A stretch of DNA of 64,000 nt from positions 1 through 64,000 of the forward strand of contig NZ_JABMKX010000012.1 of NCBI RefSeq assembly GCF_013204885.1. The letters run 5' to 3'. This DNA is from Paenibacillus tritici. Its GTDB lineage: Bacteria; Bacillota; Bacilli; Paenibacillales; Paenibacillaceae. Positions 55,789-64,000 of this stretch are shown here, piece after piece. The notes under the pieces are model-generated. The model searched no databases and was not told where the DNA came from. It saw nothing but the letters and a program-made list of their open reading frames with translations. A program made the translations under genes and the position numbers. Position 1 is the first letter of the stretch, and each line of letters starts with the position of its first letter.

Positions 55789-55833
55789 ATTATATTATCC
55801 AAGCAAAGCAAAAGGAATTGTAAGGTGCAATTC
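55789..55833 (-). promoter_or_regulatory. Candidate promoter and dyad before the binding protein / YesM-YesN genes
   Basis: A TATAAT reads on the minus strand at 55789-55794 without a clear -35. Just upstream, GAATTG and CAATTC (55815-55833) form a short inverted repeat that could be a regulator site. This is weak evidence for an internal promoter. Confidence 0.3.
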
Positions 55834-55860
55834 TTGCACGGCTTACCATATCTTTACTAC

Positions 55861-57138
55861 TTAGAAGCCGGTGACCGCCTGGAACGCCGGTTTGGGCTGA
55901 TGCTGCCTGTCGAACAGCAGCGGCGCCTCGGTCCGGGCTACCGGGAAGGTGCTAAGCCAGGTATGATCATCCGCGATTCCCCAGAACATGACTCCGCTTA
56001 GCAGCTCCTTGCGCGCCCTCAGCGCAGCGAATAGTTCACCGTACCGCTCAGCCTGCCGCTGCAGGATGTCCCCCGGAACCTCCGGGCCGACATCGCTGAG
56101 ATCGTTATAGACGTACAGGCTCATATCCAGCTCGGTAATCTGATTGTCGAGTCCCAGAGTGTGGAACAGCTCCAGCGATTCTATAATGCGCTCAGTAGCG
56201 GGGTATTCCAGATTAATATGGGTCTGGTGCCCCACCCCGTCAATCGGTACCCCCTTCTCCAGCATGTCCTTCACCAGCCCGTACAATATGTCCCGCTTCA
56301 CCGGATCCTCTGTATTGTAGTCATTGATATACAGCTTGATGTCCGGTCCCCCGGCCTTGCGGGCCGCCCGGAAGGCCGTCTCGATGAATCCGGTGCCGGT
56401 AATCTTGTACCAGTTGCTGGCCCGCATACCGTCCGGGTCTCCCGGCTCGATGACTTCATTCACGACGTCCCAGGAGGTAATATCCTGCTTATACCTGCTG
56501 ACCACCGTGGTGACAAAGCTGTCCAGCCGCTTCAGCAGCAGCTTCTTGTTCGCTTCGCGTCTCGATGGATCGGTCTCATCCACCATGGCTCCGCCCGCCT
56601 CATCCCGGAAGAACCAATCCGGCGTCTGGCTGTGCCAGACCAGCGTATGGAAGCGCAGCTCCATGCCGTTCTCCTTGGCGAAATCCACAATGCGGTCCGC
56701 CCGTTCCCAGGTGAAGCTGCCCTCTGCGGGCTCCATCGCATCCGGCTTCATGGCATTCTCGGCCACGAGCCAGTTCACATGCCGCTTCAGCAGTTCGGCT
56801 GCCGGTCCCTCCAGCTGGTCCGGTTCAACCGCAGCCCCTATGCGGAAGTAATCGGCGTACGCCGCCGCAAGCCGGGGAACCTCCGCCTGCACCGCAGGCT
56901 CCGCTGCAGCTTCGGGCGAAGCTGTAGCGGCCGGGGCTGCAGTGGAAGCCGCTGCCGGAGACGGGGCCGCAGTCGCGGATACCCCTCCGCTCTCCTGCTG
57001 CTCCGGCGGCAAGGTTGCCGGAGCGGCATTGCCGCCCGGGCCGGAGCAGCCGGACAGCCACAGGATCGCTGCGGCGAAGACCAGGCTCCGGGCCAGTCTG
57101 GCCGGGAGCTTCCGTCTGCCGTTTTTGGTCACAGTCAT
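55861..57138 (-). CDS. GH10 xylanase lipoprotein
   Basis: 425 residues from ATG 57138 (GAGGG just upstream; GTG 57159 also possible). The signal peptide ends in LSGC, so this would be membrane-anchored by lipid. An Ala/Pro/Thr-rich linker of about 60 residues follows, then a compact GH10 domain with WHSQTPDWFF, acid/base Glu228 in WDVVNEV and nucleophile Glu336 in ITELDMSLY. It hydrolyses beta-1,4-xylan or xylo-oligosaccharides at the outer face of the membrane, next to the importer. It lies 24 nt after the permease gene, inside the long operon. Confidence 0.92.
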   Translation of the reverse strand: MTVTKNGRRKLPARLARSLVFAAAILWLSGCSGPGGNAAPATLPPEQQESGGVSATAAPSPAAASTAAPAATASPEAAAEPAVQAEVPRLAAAYADYFRIGAAVEPDQLEGPAAELLKRHVNWLVAENAMKPDAMEPAEGSFTWERADRIVDFAKENGMELRFHTLVWHSQTPDWFFRDEAGGAMVDETDPSRREANKKLLLKRLDSFVTTVVSRYKQDITSWDVVNEVIEPGDPDGMRASNWYKITGTGFIETAFRAARKAGGPDIKLYINDYNTEDPVKRDILYGLVKDMLEKGVPIDGVGHQTHINLEYPATERIIESLELFHTLGLDNQITELDMSLYVYNDLSDVGPEVPGDILQRQAERYGELFAALRARKELLSGVMFWGIADDHTWLSTFPVARTEAPLLFDRQHQPKPAFQAVTGF

Positions 57139-57162
57139 CCTCTCCCTCTCGTCATTCACGGT

Positions 57163-58134
57163 TTAACCTACAATTCCTGTACGTTCAATACTCTCCACGA
57201 AATACCGCTGCACGAACAGGTAGATGATAATCAGCGGCAGAATCGCCAGCAGAATCCCGGTATCCTGAACCATGCTCAGATAGAAAGGGTCTGCCTTGGA
57301 ATTGGCCCCGTCCTCCAGCAGAATCGCCAGATTATAAGGCAGCGAGCCAAGCTGGGTAGCCATCACCTTGCTGGACGTCAGATAGGTCGTAGTGAAGAAG
57401 CTGTCGTTCCACTGCCACACGAACGAGAAGAGCAGCACCGTAACAATGGAAGGTATGGCGTTGGGCAGCATAATTCTGTAGAAGGTCTTGCCCACGCCTG
57501 CCCCGTCGATATAAGCCGCTTCCTCGACCTCTTTGGGAATCCCCCTGAAGAACTGCCGGAAGATGAAAATGTACAGCCCCGCCTTCAAGGAGTTCGCGGT
57601 TGCTGACGTTAAGATAAACGGCCAGTAAGTGTTAAGCAGATTGACCGATTTGCCGGTCAGCAGCGGAATCAGCCCCATCAGGCTGAAATCCTTCAAATTC
57701 AGATAGACCGGAATCAGAATCGTAATCGGCGGAACCAGGATCGTCAGGATGACCCCGGCGAACAGAAGCTGGCTTCCCTTGAACTTCAGCCGGGCGAAGC
57801 CGTACCCTGCAAGAGCGCAGGATATGGCGGTCAGAAGCGTAGTCAGCGCCGACAGGGTGAAGGTATTCAGCAGGGCCTGCCAGTAATCCATGATGCCGAT
57901 CGCCTTAATGAAATTGTCGAGCGTATAATGCTCGGGAAGCCAGACGACGATTGGCGAATACAGATCGCTTTTATCCTTGAAGGCCGTGGAAATCTTCTGA
58001 AGCACCGGATAGAGGATCACGAACGCCAGGCCTGCAATGAGCGTCAGCCGTACGAAGGACCATATCCATTTCTTCCAGCGTTCCAGCGACAGCAAACGGT
58101 TCGCATGCAATGTTCCCATCCTCCTTTTAATCAT
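57163..58134 (-). CDS. Sugar ABC importer C, permease (MalG/LplC type)
   Basis: 323 residues from ATG 58134, overlapping the upstream permease gene by 8 nt. Six membrane segments. The EAA loop is EEAAYIDGAGVGKTFYRIMLP. It is longer than usual because of an insertion around the third to fourth segments (LTGKSVNLLNTYWPF). Confidence 0.9.
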   Translation of the reverse strand: MIKRRMGTLHANRLLSLERWKKWIWSFVRLTLIAGLAFVILYPVLQKISTAFKDKSDLYSPIVVWLPEHYTLDNFIKAIGIMDYWQALLNTFTLSALTTLLTAISCALAGYGFARLKFKGSQLLFAGVILTILVPPITILIPVYLNLKDFSLMGLIPLLTGKSVNLLNTYWPFILTSATANSLKAGLYIFIFRQFFRGIPKEVEEAAYIDGAGVGKTFYRIMLPNAIPSIVTVLLFSFVWQWNDSFFTTTYLTSSKVMATQLGSLPYNLAILLEDGANSKADPFYLSMVQDTGILLAILPLIIIYLFVQRYFVESIERTGIVG

Positions 58135-59032
58135 AATAGAAGACCTTCCTCGAAATCAGGTAGCTGCTGACAGCCAGGATCAAGGCAACGGCTGCGAAAT
58201 ACAGCCAGGCCATCGCCGAGCTTAGTCCGAAATTGAACTGGGTGAAGCCGGTCTCCCGGATCAAATCGGTCATGGCGTTATTGGAGAAGGAGTCGATAAT
58301 TGTATAGATGGCGTTCACCAGAATAAGCGGGCTGACCATCGGGAAAGTGATTTTCCAAAAAGCTTCATAGCCGGTTGCCCCTTCCATCTTGGAAGCCTCG
58401 TATAGCTGCGGCGAGATCGTCTGGATGCCGGCCAGGAAGATCAGAATCTGTACACCCGACTGGCTGACAATATCATATATTCGGCCCACGGCGCTGGTCA
58501 GATAATCAACCACCCATTCGCTTAAGCCCGCATCCAGCATCATTCCTTCCAGCTCGAACGTACCCAGGCCCTGAATCGCACCGGCCCCGGCATTCTGATC
58601 GTTGACGGCCTGAATCAGGCTGGTGCTCTCCAGGCTCAGAATCACCCCGGAGGCCAGAATAACCGGCAGGAAGAAGATAGACCGGGCCAGCGATCTGCCG
58701 ATAAACTTCTGATTCAGCAGCACCGCCAGAAACAGGCTGAAGATGACGATGAGCGGCACATTAATGACCATATTCAGGATGGCATCGGCCAGCGAACGGT
58801 TGAATTCGGTATTCACCGTCAGCGCCTCCACATAATTCTGCAAGCCGCTGAAATGAATAATCAGTCCGTCGGAGTTGGCCTGCACCGAGCTTAGACTGTA
58901 GCGCAGCGAAGACAACAACGGAATCAGGAAGAAGAAGATGAAGCCGAGCAGCCAGGGCAGCACATAGAAGAAGCCCATTAATGCCTTTTGATCGTTATAG
59001 GTTCTGCGGTTCAGTCTCAGTATGGATTTCAA
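58127..59032 (-). CDS. Sugar ABC importer C, permease (MalF/LplB type)
   Basis: 301 residues from TTG 59032; the start overlaps the DUF5696 stop as TTGA, with GGTGAG upstream. Six membrane segments. The EAA loop is YEASKMEGATGYEAFWKITFP. An extracytoplasmic insertion of about 45 residues (VNDQNAGAGAIQGLGTFELE) is longer than usual. Confidence 0.88.
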   Translation of the reverse strand: MKSILRLNRRTYNDQKALMGFFYVLPWLLGFIFFFLIPLLSSLRYSLSSVQANSDGLIIHFSGLQNYVEALTVNTEFNRSLADAILNMVINVPLIVIFSLFLAVLLNQKFIGRSLARSIFFLPVILASGVILSLESTSLIQAVNDQNAGAGAIQGLGTFELEGMMLDAGLSEWVVDYLTSAVGRIYDIVSQSGVQILIFLAGIQTISPQLYEASKMEGATGYEAFWKITFPMVSPLILVNAIYTIIDSFSNNAMTDLIRETGFTQFNFGLSSAMAWLYFAAVALILAVSSYLISRKVFYYD

Positions 59033-61590
59033 GATTGCTCACCACCCGTAATATAGCTTTCGGCTTCCACCGTGCGTCCTTCGGCAAGGACTGCCGTCCG
59101 GTTGTAGTTGACGATGACAGACAGACCGTTCTCATAGGTACTTTTATAGACACCGTCTGCCAGCTTCTCATGACCGGTCAGCCGCTGATTCTGCACGTTT
59201 TTCATCACCGCGTTGACTTCCAGATACATATCGGCGGCCTGATTGATCCATTGTTCATAATTGACCGCGTACAGGTTGCCGAAGTCTGTATCCTTCACCT
59301 TGTAGTTAGGCGCATGAATCCACTCGTAATAGAGGCCGGACCCATACTCCAGGCTTCTCAGCACATATTGTCTCGGGCTGGTGAAGGTGGACAGATTATA
59401 CGGCTTGCCTGTGTAGTTCACATACCCCCGCACCACCATCGGATAGAACGGGATCTCCTCATCCTCCAGCTTGAACTGGCTGCTGGACACCGGTGCATTG
59501 GTAATATCGGTCAGATACGGCAGCGCATAAGCATTCCCGCCGTCCGCGAGAATACGGAGCGACTGTCCGGTGATCCGGTCCAGCGACTGGACCGATATCT
59601 GCTCGGACGCTGCCCGGTCGATCTCCTGATTCTTGCGGAAATCACTGTTCAATTGATCGGCCATGTCTCTCAGGGAGATGCCGCCGGTATCAAACGGCCC
59701 GATCCCCTTCAGCGTGGCATCGACATATCCGCCGACCTTGGCCGGTGAAATTATATAGGCCGGGCTGACGGTCCGGTCCCGCCGGTTCAAGGCCATATTG
59801 TACGGATAGACGGCCGCCGGAATTTCACTGAGCATCCGGGAAGCCTTCTGGTTCACTCTGAAGCCGGAGGTCTGGTTCGCTCTGAGCAGCGCAACGTCAG
59901 GGAATAGCTGAATACCTTGCTCCTTGGCGAACGCTGTCAGCTGGTTCAGCCCCTTGCTGCCGCCGAGCGCCTTGTCCACGGACAGCCGGTCCGGCACCTT
60001 GTGATCGAGGCCCCGGTTGAACCAGCCGGCATATTTCAGCCGGATATTGTCAATGCCGCGCTGCTGCATCTGTTTCAGAATAGTCTCTGCCTCATCGAAG
60101 GTGGTCAACGGCTCCAGCGATTGATAAGGAATGCCCAGCACATGCTTCGTCTTGGTAATTCCGCCCACCAGTTCAAGATAAAAGGGCGTACTCACAGGGG
60201 ATTCCGGCGTTCCCGCCGCCTGCGCCTCAGGCAGTCCGCCGTGCCGGGTCAGATAGTTCTGGTAATACTGCGCCATGCCGGGATAAGACGCCTCGTCTCC
60301 GCTCAGGAACGCATACCGGATGACGTAATCCGTCTTGGGCGGCTCCTGCTGAAATCTTGGCAGGGTACGGTTCTGTTCGGCTGACGTCAGGGTAACCTCC
60401 CCCTTGGCGATCAGAGTGAAGCTCGGATACACGTAGTTGTAGCCGTTCAATCTGCCGCTGGTATCGGCGTTAATCGTGGCCAGCGATGCGCCCTGCTCAA
60501 TAATGCCCAGCATCGCGCCTTGCTCGCGGATCAAGCCGAACACCGGCAGCTTCACCTCCTGCTGCTGAGCATAGGCGTCCGTGAGCTCCATGGACCCGTC
60601 CTTGCCGTATACAGCTTGCTTGTACGCGGGGTACCGGGTTTTGCCGTTGTTGAAATGAATCAGCGCCCCGGAGCCGTCCGGCACCAGGATGGAACCGGAG
60701 TCCTTACTCCCGCCGGCCCCCAGGAAGCTGAGGACGGAGATATCATTCACCGGATAATCGGCGGGATACCTTATGTCCGCTGCCGGAACCTTGACTACCA
60801 ATTGATCCCCGTCAAGGGAGTATTCAATCGCGAGCTGGAAGATACGCGGCACCGGCTTAGTCTGGCTCAGGTTGTTCTCGGTGATATCCTGCTGCAGATC
60901 CTCCTCGGTGTACCCCGCTTCCTCGAAGCCCTTCAGGGTACGATCCAGCTGCAGCCCCTTCAGCGCTTCATCGTTACGCTTATACACGCCCTTCTCCTCA
61001 TCGAAGGTGTAGGCGATCTTCATCGTCCGCTGCCCGGTCTTATCCATCTTGCTCACAATCTTCTCCTCGAACCGCTCCTTGCCCACCATCATGGGCAGAT
61101 CCTCCGCCGTCTTGGCGGTCGTTCCGAACTGGTAGAAGACCTTGACGCCTTCCGGCGTCTGTTCCAGCTTCATTTGCTTGTGGGCCACGCTGTCCGTATA
61201 CGAATTGACAGAGCTGACCTGGCCCAGATTATTGTAGAAATCCAGCTTGAGCTGCGCGGATAACAGGTCTTTATTGTCTCCGCTGGCCTTGGCATCGGCT
61301 TCACGATCAGGAGGATTGCTATACCAGATGCTTCCGTCCGCCTGGTTCTTGACGGCGATGCCCCCGGTAGCTTCATCCATAAACAGCCGGAGCTGCTTAT
61401 TCTCCAGAACGCCCTTCATGCCATTCACAGCTGTATCGCCAAAGGCGGACTTCAGACCGCCCCCTTCAAAGGACATTTCAAGATTCGGTTCATGCCCGCC
61501 GGCCTGACTGCCTGAGCTTGACGATGTACAGCCTGCCAGCACACTCATACTGAAGAGAATCGAGAGCAGCATGATTAACGGCTTTCTCAT
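59029..61590 (-). CDS. DUF5696-type lipoprotein, putative TIM-barrel enzyme of the operon
   Basis: 853 residues from ATG 61590, with GGAGGAGG 7 nt upstream. The signal peptide ends in a lipobox, VLAGC. The first 340 residues are beta-rich. The middle has GTLVPDGSGALIHFNNG-like and barrel-like stretches: RGIDNIRLKYAGWFNRGLDHKVP, GLNQLTAFAKEQGIQLFPDVAL and GGISLRDMADQLNSDF. I recall this layout as the DUF5696 group seen in Paenibacillus sugar transporter loci, resembling GH13/GH27-like barrels. No catalytic residues can be named. It probably acts on oligosaccharides at the outer membrane face. It overlaps the next permease gene in TTGA. Confidence 0.65.
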   Translation of the reverse strand: MRKPLIMLLSILFSMSVLAGCTSSSSGSQAGGHEPNLEMSFEGGGLKSAFGDTAVNGMKGVLENKQLRLFMDEATGGIAVKNQADGSIWYSNPPDREADAKASGDNKDLLSAQLKLDFYNNLGQVSSVNSYTDSVAHKQMKLEQTPEGVKVFYQFGTTAKTAEDLPMMVGKERFEEKIVSKMDKTGQRTMKIAYTFDEEKGVYKRNDEALKGLQLDRTLKGFEEAGYTEEDLQQDITENNLSQTKPVPRIFQLAIEYSLDGDQLVVKVPAADIRYPADYPVNDISVLSFLGAGGSKDSGSILVPDGSGALIHFNNGKTRYPAYKQAVYGKDGSMELTDAYAQQQEVKLPVFGLIREQGAMLGIIEQGASLATINADTSGRLNGYNYVYPSFTLIAKGEVTLTSAEQNRTLPRFQQEPPKTDYVIRYAFLSGDEASYPGMAQYYQNYLTRHGGLPEAQAAGTPESPVSTPFYLELVGGITKTKHVLGIPYQSLEPLTTFDEAETILKQMQQRGIDNIRLKYAGWFNRGLDHKVPDRLSVDKALGGSKGLNQLTAFAKEQGIQLFPDVALLRANQTSGFRVNQKASRMLSEIPAAVYPYNMALNRRDRTVSPAYIISPAKVGGYVDATLKGIGPFDTGGISLRDMADQLNSDFRKNQEIDRAASEQISVQSLDRITGQSLRILADGGNAYALPYLTDITNAPVSSSQFKLEDEEIPFYPMVVRGYVNYTGKPYNLSTFTSPRQYVLRSLEYGSGLYYEWIHAPNYKVKDTDFGNLYAVNYEQWINQAADMYLEVNAVMKNVQNQRLTGHEKLADGVYKSTYENGLSVIVNYNRTAVLAEGRTVEAESYITGGEQS

Positions 61591-61604
61591 TCCCGGTCCT
61601 CCTC

Positions 61605-62231
61605 CTATCCTCTCAAGACAATCTCTTGGTATATGGTTGAAATAAACACAATCATCTGCTGAACCAGACTGAAGAACAGCAGGGTCAGGAATGCCATGAA
61701 CGCCATGGCGAGCACCGTGAGCAGAATCGTTCCGACCGTTTTGGACGGGGAGAACTGATGCACGGTCATAATGCCCACGAACAGCAGCAGGCCCGACCAG
61801 ATGACGGCAAAGTTTTTGAAGAAATAATAAAAGGAGCTTTCCTGCGCCGAGATGTAATTGCTGATCCAGATCCACGGGAAGTTAATTAGCACCATCGGCA
61901 GCAGGGAGAAGCAGGTGGTAATAAAAATCTCCACGAACTTCCCTTCCCCGTCCATCAGCGTGGTTAGCGACCAGTTTGCCACACACCAGAAGAGCACGGG
62001 GACCAGCACATAGACCGCTTCCATCAGACTGTTCAGATACTTCGGATCACTATGATTCACCAGAAATCCGCTATATTGACTGCCCAATACATTGGTCAGA
62101 ATCAGCATAAACAGAATGCCGAAGGACAGCATCAGGCTCGTTTTTTGACTGCGTTCATATTTGAGATCCCAGTATCCGTTGAACGGATGAACGATAACGT
62201 ACAGCGGATGTTGCAGCGCTTCTCTGTTCAA
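61605..62231 (-). CDS. Yip1-family membrane protein
   Basis: 208 residues from TTG 62231, overlapping the NHL/TPR stop as TTGA. Five membrane segments can be predicted, with the family's start motif ALQHPLYVIVHPFNGYWDLKYE and PWIWISNY. Function of bacterial Yip1-like proteins is not known. Translational coupling to its neighbour suggests a complex with it. Confidence 0.72.
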   Translation of the reverse strand: MNREALQHPLYVIVHPFNGYWDLKYERSQKTSLMLSFGILFMLILTNVLGSQYSGFLVNHSDPKYLNSLMEAVYVLVPVLFWCVANWSLTTLMDGEGKFVEIFITTCFSLLPMVLINFPWIWISNYISAQESSFYYFFKNFAVIWSGLLLFVGIMTVHQFSPSKTVGTILLTVLAMAFMAFLTLLFFSLVQQMIVFISTIYQEIVLRG

Positions 62232-63694
62232 TGTAGCTCAACCTTCTTTCTGGCCTTCATTTTCCGGTACACTCTCAGGCCCAGCCACAGGGCTGCCAGC
62301 GTGATCAGAACAGTCATGATCGTGGAGAATTGTCCGCGGAGCACTTCCTTGCGGTAGAGCAGGAATGCTTTGGAATAGTTGGGACGGTCCATGCTGCGCT
62401 TGAAATACTCCGTCGCCTCCTTGTACTCTCCTTTGCGCAGGTAAGCCTTGCCTATGCCCGCATAAGCATATTCCATATTCGCATTCAGGTTCACAACCTG
62501 GCTGAACTGCTGATAGGCCATCTCCTCGTCACCGCTGTAGTAGCTTCTGACTGCGCTGTTCAGCATTCTTCCGTACTCTGTAGTCTGAAATACCGTAATC
62601 TCCCCCAGCGCCTGATCCAGCACAAGGATATCGTCACCGCTGTGCTCAATGGCAACCGGGGTGTTGAATTCGCCCAGGCGGTTCCCGATTCCGCCGATAA
62701 TGTGCATCAGATATCCGTCCCCGTTGTAGGTGAACACCCGGCCCCGGGTGGCATCCAGCACGGAATAGATCTCACTGTCGCTCACATCAATATCCACGAG
62801 GCGCGGAGCGCCGCCCGAGCGCGTGGAGTAGAGCAGATCGCCGCTCGGCTTGTAATAGCCCTCTCTGCGCAGAATGTCTGCCCCCTGCGCGTTCAGCTTC
62901 TTGATCGGGTCACCGAACTCGTCCCCGTTGGTTGCGTAGAGGAAGCCTTCATCATTGATATCCAGATTAGTGAATTCGGTTGGCGTATACATCACCATCT
63001 GCTCACGCTGCGCCTGGGTCGATATGGATTTCCAGAAGTAATCCACAGCATCGACACGGACCCGGTTCGCGCCAGTGAAGGACTTGAAGGCTCCGTCTGC
63101 ACCGAATTCCATGAACCCGTCGAATACGCCGGCTGACATCACATAGATCCGGTCTGCCTTGTCTACAGCTACACGGACAGGCTGAAAGTCAAAGCTTGCC
63201 GGCAGCAATTCCGACTTCGGTGATTCAATGATACCGACCACACTTAAGCCGCTATCGAAATGAACAATCCGCTTATTGCCTGTATCCGCAACATAGATCT
63301 CCTTCTGCTGCGTCACATAAATCCCCTGGGGATTATTGAACTTCTCCGCCTTCCCTTTGAACTGGAAGGCGTCTACCGTCTTTATGGATTTGTAGTTCTG
63401 ATCCAGAATCACAAACCGGTTATTGCCGCTGTCCAGCACATAGATCTGCTTGTCGGCCGTTACCTGAAGATCCTGCGGATTCTTGAACTCACCCGCACCG
63501 GAGCCTGCACCCGTGATTAATGTGCTTGCCTGATAGGCGGACGGAGCCGCCACATTATACCCCCAGTATGAATAATTGTAGGAAGGGGCTGCGCTCTCCG
63601 CCGAGGCAAGCTCTCCGCCAAGCCCCAGGCTGACCAGGCAGCACAAGGCCAGCAGGCCGGTTCTCAGTTTCTTTATCCTTGCGACCATTGTCAC
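62228..63694 (-). CDS. NHL-repeat and TPR protein with C-terminal membrane anchor
   Basis: 488 residues. GGAGG lies 4 nt before GTG 63694 and 10 nt before ATG 63688. The signal peptide (to about residue 33) is followed by beta-propeller repeats with the NHL signature: FKNPQDLQVTADKQIYVLDSG and FNNPQGIYVTQQKEIYVADTGN. A short TPR region (YYSGDEEMAYQQFSQVVNLN, GIGKAYLRKGEYKEATEYFKR) comes near residues 395-455, then a membrane segment near 460-480. The propeller would face outside and may bind carbohydrate or protein partners. Its role is unknown. Confidence 0.75.
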   Translation of the reverse strand: MTMVARIKKLRTGLLALCCLVSLGLGGELASAESAAPSYNYSYWGYNVAAPSAYQASTLITGAGSGAGEFKNPQDLQVTADKQIYVLDSGNNRFVILDQNYKSIKTVDAFQFKGKAEKFNNPQGIYVTQQKEIYVADTGNKRIVHFDSGLSVVGIIESPKSELLPASFDFQPVRVAVDKADRIYVMSAGVFDGFMEFGADGAFKSFTGANRVRVDAVDYFWKSISTQAQREQMVMYTPTEFTNLDINDEGFLYATNGDEFGDPIKKLNAQGADILRREGYYKPSGDLLYSTRSGGAPRLVDIDVSDSEIYSVLDATRGRVFTYNGDGYLMHIIGGIGNRLGEFNTPVAIEHSGDDILVLDQALGEITVFQTTEYGRMLNSAVRSYYSGDEEMAYQQFSQVVNLNANMEYAYAGIGKAYLRKGEYKEATEYFKRSMDRPNYSKAFLLYRKEVLRGQFSTIMTVLITLAALWLGLRVYRKMKARKKVELH

Positions 63695-63706
63695 CGTTCC
63701 TCCTCT

Positions 63707-64000
63707 CTACTCTTTCATACCGGATGTGGCCATCGTCTGGATGACACTGCTCTGTGAAATAATGAACAACAGGATCGGCACAGTCATCAGCAGCAGAGCC
63801 ACCGCCGCCCCCACTCCGGCACGGGCAATCCCGCCCTGGATCACCTGGCTGAGCGCATAGTGAAGCGTCTTAAGGTTCTCGCTGTAGATGAAGCTGCCTC
63901 CATCCGTGCCCCACAGGGCCGGAAATTGCAGGATCATCAGCGTCAGCCAGGCCGGCTTCACATTGGGCATCACGATCTGCCAGAACACGCGGTATTCATT
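63707..64000 (-). CDS. Sugar ABC permease, C-terminal part (5' end outside window)
   Basis: 97 residues, in frame from the window edge to the stop at 63707. It contains FWQIVMPNVKPAWLTLMILQFPALWG after the EAA loop and ends in the usual MalG-type tail (LFIISQSSVIQTMATSGMKE). It is 12 nt before the NHL/TPR gene, so it belongs to the same operon. This is a third permease in addition to the pair at 57-59 kb. Confidence 0.85.
   Translation of the reverse strand, partial: NEYRVFWQIVMPNVKPAWLTLMILQFPALWGTDGGSFIYSENLKTLHYALSQVIQGGIARAGVGAAVALLLMTVPILLFIISQSSVIQTMATSGMKE

Noticed and set aside
56161..57606. Plus-strand frame of 481 codons
   Set aside because: Antisense to the GH10 lipoprotein and a permease, both complete.
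61591..61875. N-terminal extension of the DUF5696 protein
   Set aside because: No ribosome site and no signal peptide; the ATG at 61590 has GGAGGAGG and gives a proper lipoprotein signal.

Overview
The window looks like part of a Paenibacillus chromosome, probably a soil or rhizosphere plant-polysaccharide degrader. The evidence is two very large secreted glycoside hydrolases ending in S-layer homology (SLH) domains, three sugar ABC importers without their own ATPase, three YesM/YesN-type two-component systems, lipoprotein substrate binders, good Shine-Dalgarno sequences with many TTG starts, and Bacillus-type cre boxes. No rRNA, tRNA, phage module or CRISPR array was seen.

Layout. 1-210: 3' end of an IS256-like transposase. 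329-1285: non-coding arrays of 51-bp period. 1551-11696 (-): a 2,697-residue SLH protein carrying a GH30-like and a GH10 xylanase module, then a secreted GH30 glucuronoxylanase (XynC type). 11946-17880: two paralogous AraC regulators, each divergent from a glycoside hydrolase (xynC, and an unassigned (alpha/alpha)6-type protein). Between them sits a likely acquired MFS drug exporter beside insertion-sequence debris. 18641-27229: beta-glucuronidase plus ABC importer A (-), divergent from its YesM/YesN pair (+). 27898-29995: an aminoglycoside-phosphotransferase-like kinase and an Eis-like acetyltransferase. 30075-38189 (-): YesM/YesN pair B and ABC importer B with two binding proteins. 38721-43889 (+): a 1,722-residue SLH-anchored clan GH-A-like enzyme. 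44236-46338 (+): AraC regulator and aldo/keto reductase. 46674-50520 (-): a small Cys protein, a GH27 alpha-galactosidase and a GH5 enzyme with a ricin-type CBM13. 50648-64000 (-): a long operon with an ABC permease, an NHL/TPR membrane protein, a Yip1-like protein, a DUF5696 lipoprotein, two more permeases, a GH10 lipoprotein, a binding protein and a YesM/YesN pair.

How the parts fit (inference). The surface-anchored and secreted GH10/GH30 enzymes would cut glucuronoxylan outside the cell. Binding proteins and permeases would import the oligosaccharides, powered by an MsmX/UgpC-like ATPase encoded elsewhere. The GH2 beta-glucuronidase, GH27 and the unassigned enzyme lack signal peptides and would work in the cytoplasm. 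YesM/YesN and AraC proteins would sense the sugars, and cre boxes would add carbon catabolite control.

Intergenic DNA is unusually rich in structure: 51-bp, 28-bp, 15-bp and 8-bp tandem arrays, and four copies of a dispersed element of about 190 bp built on AAGTGGAAA/TTTCCACTT. The least understood protein system is the NHL/TPR-Yip1-DUF5696 group in the 50.6-64 kb operon.
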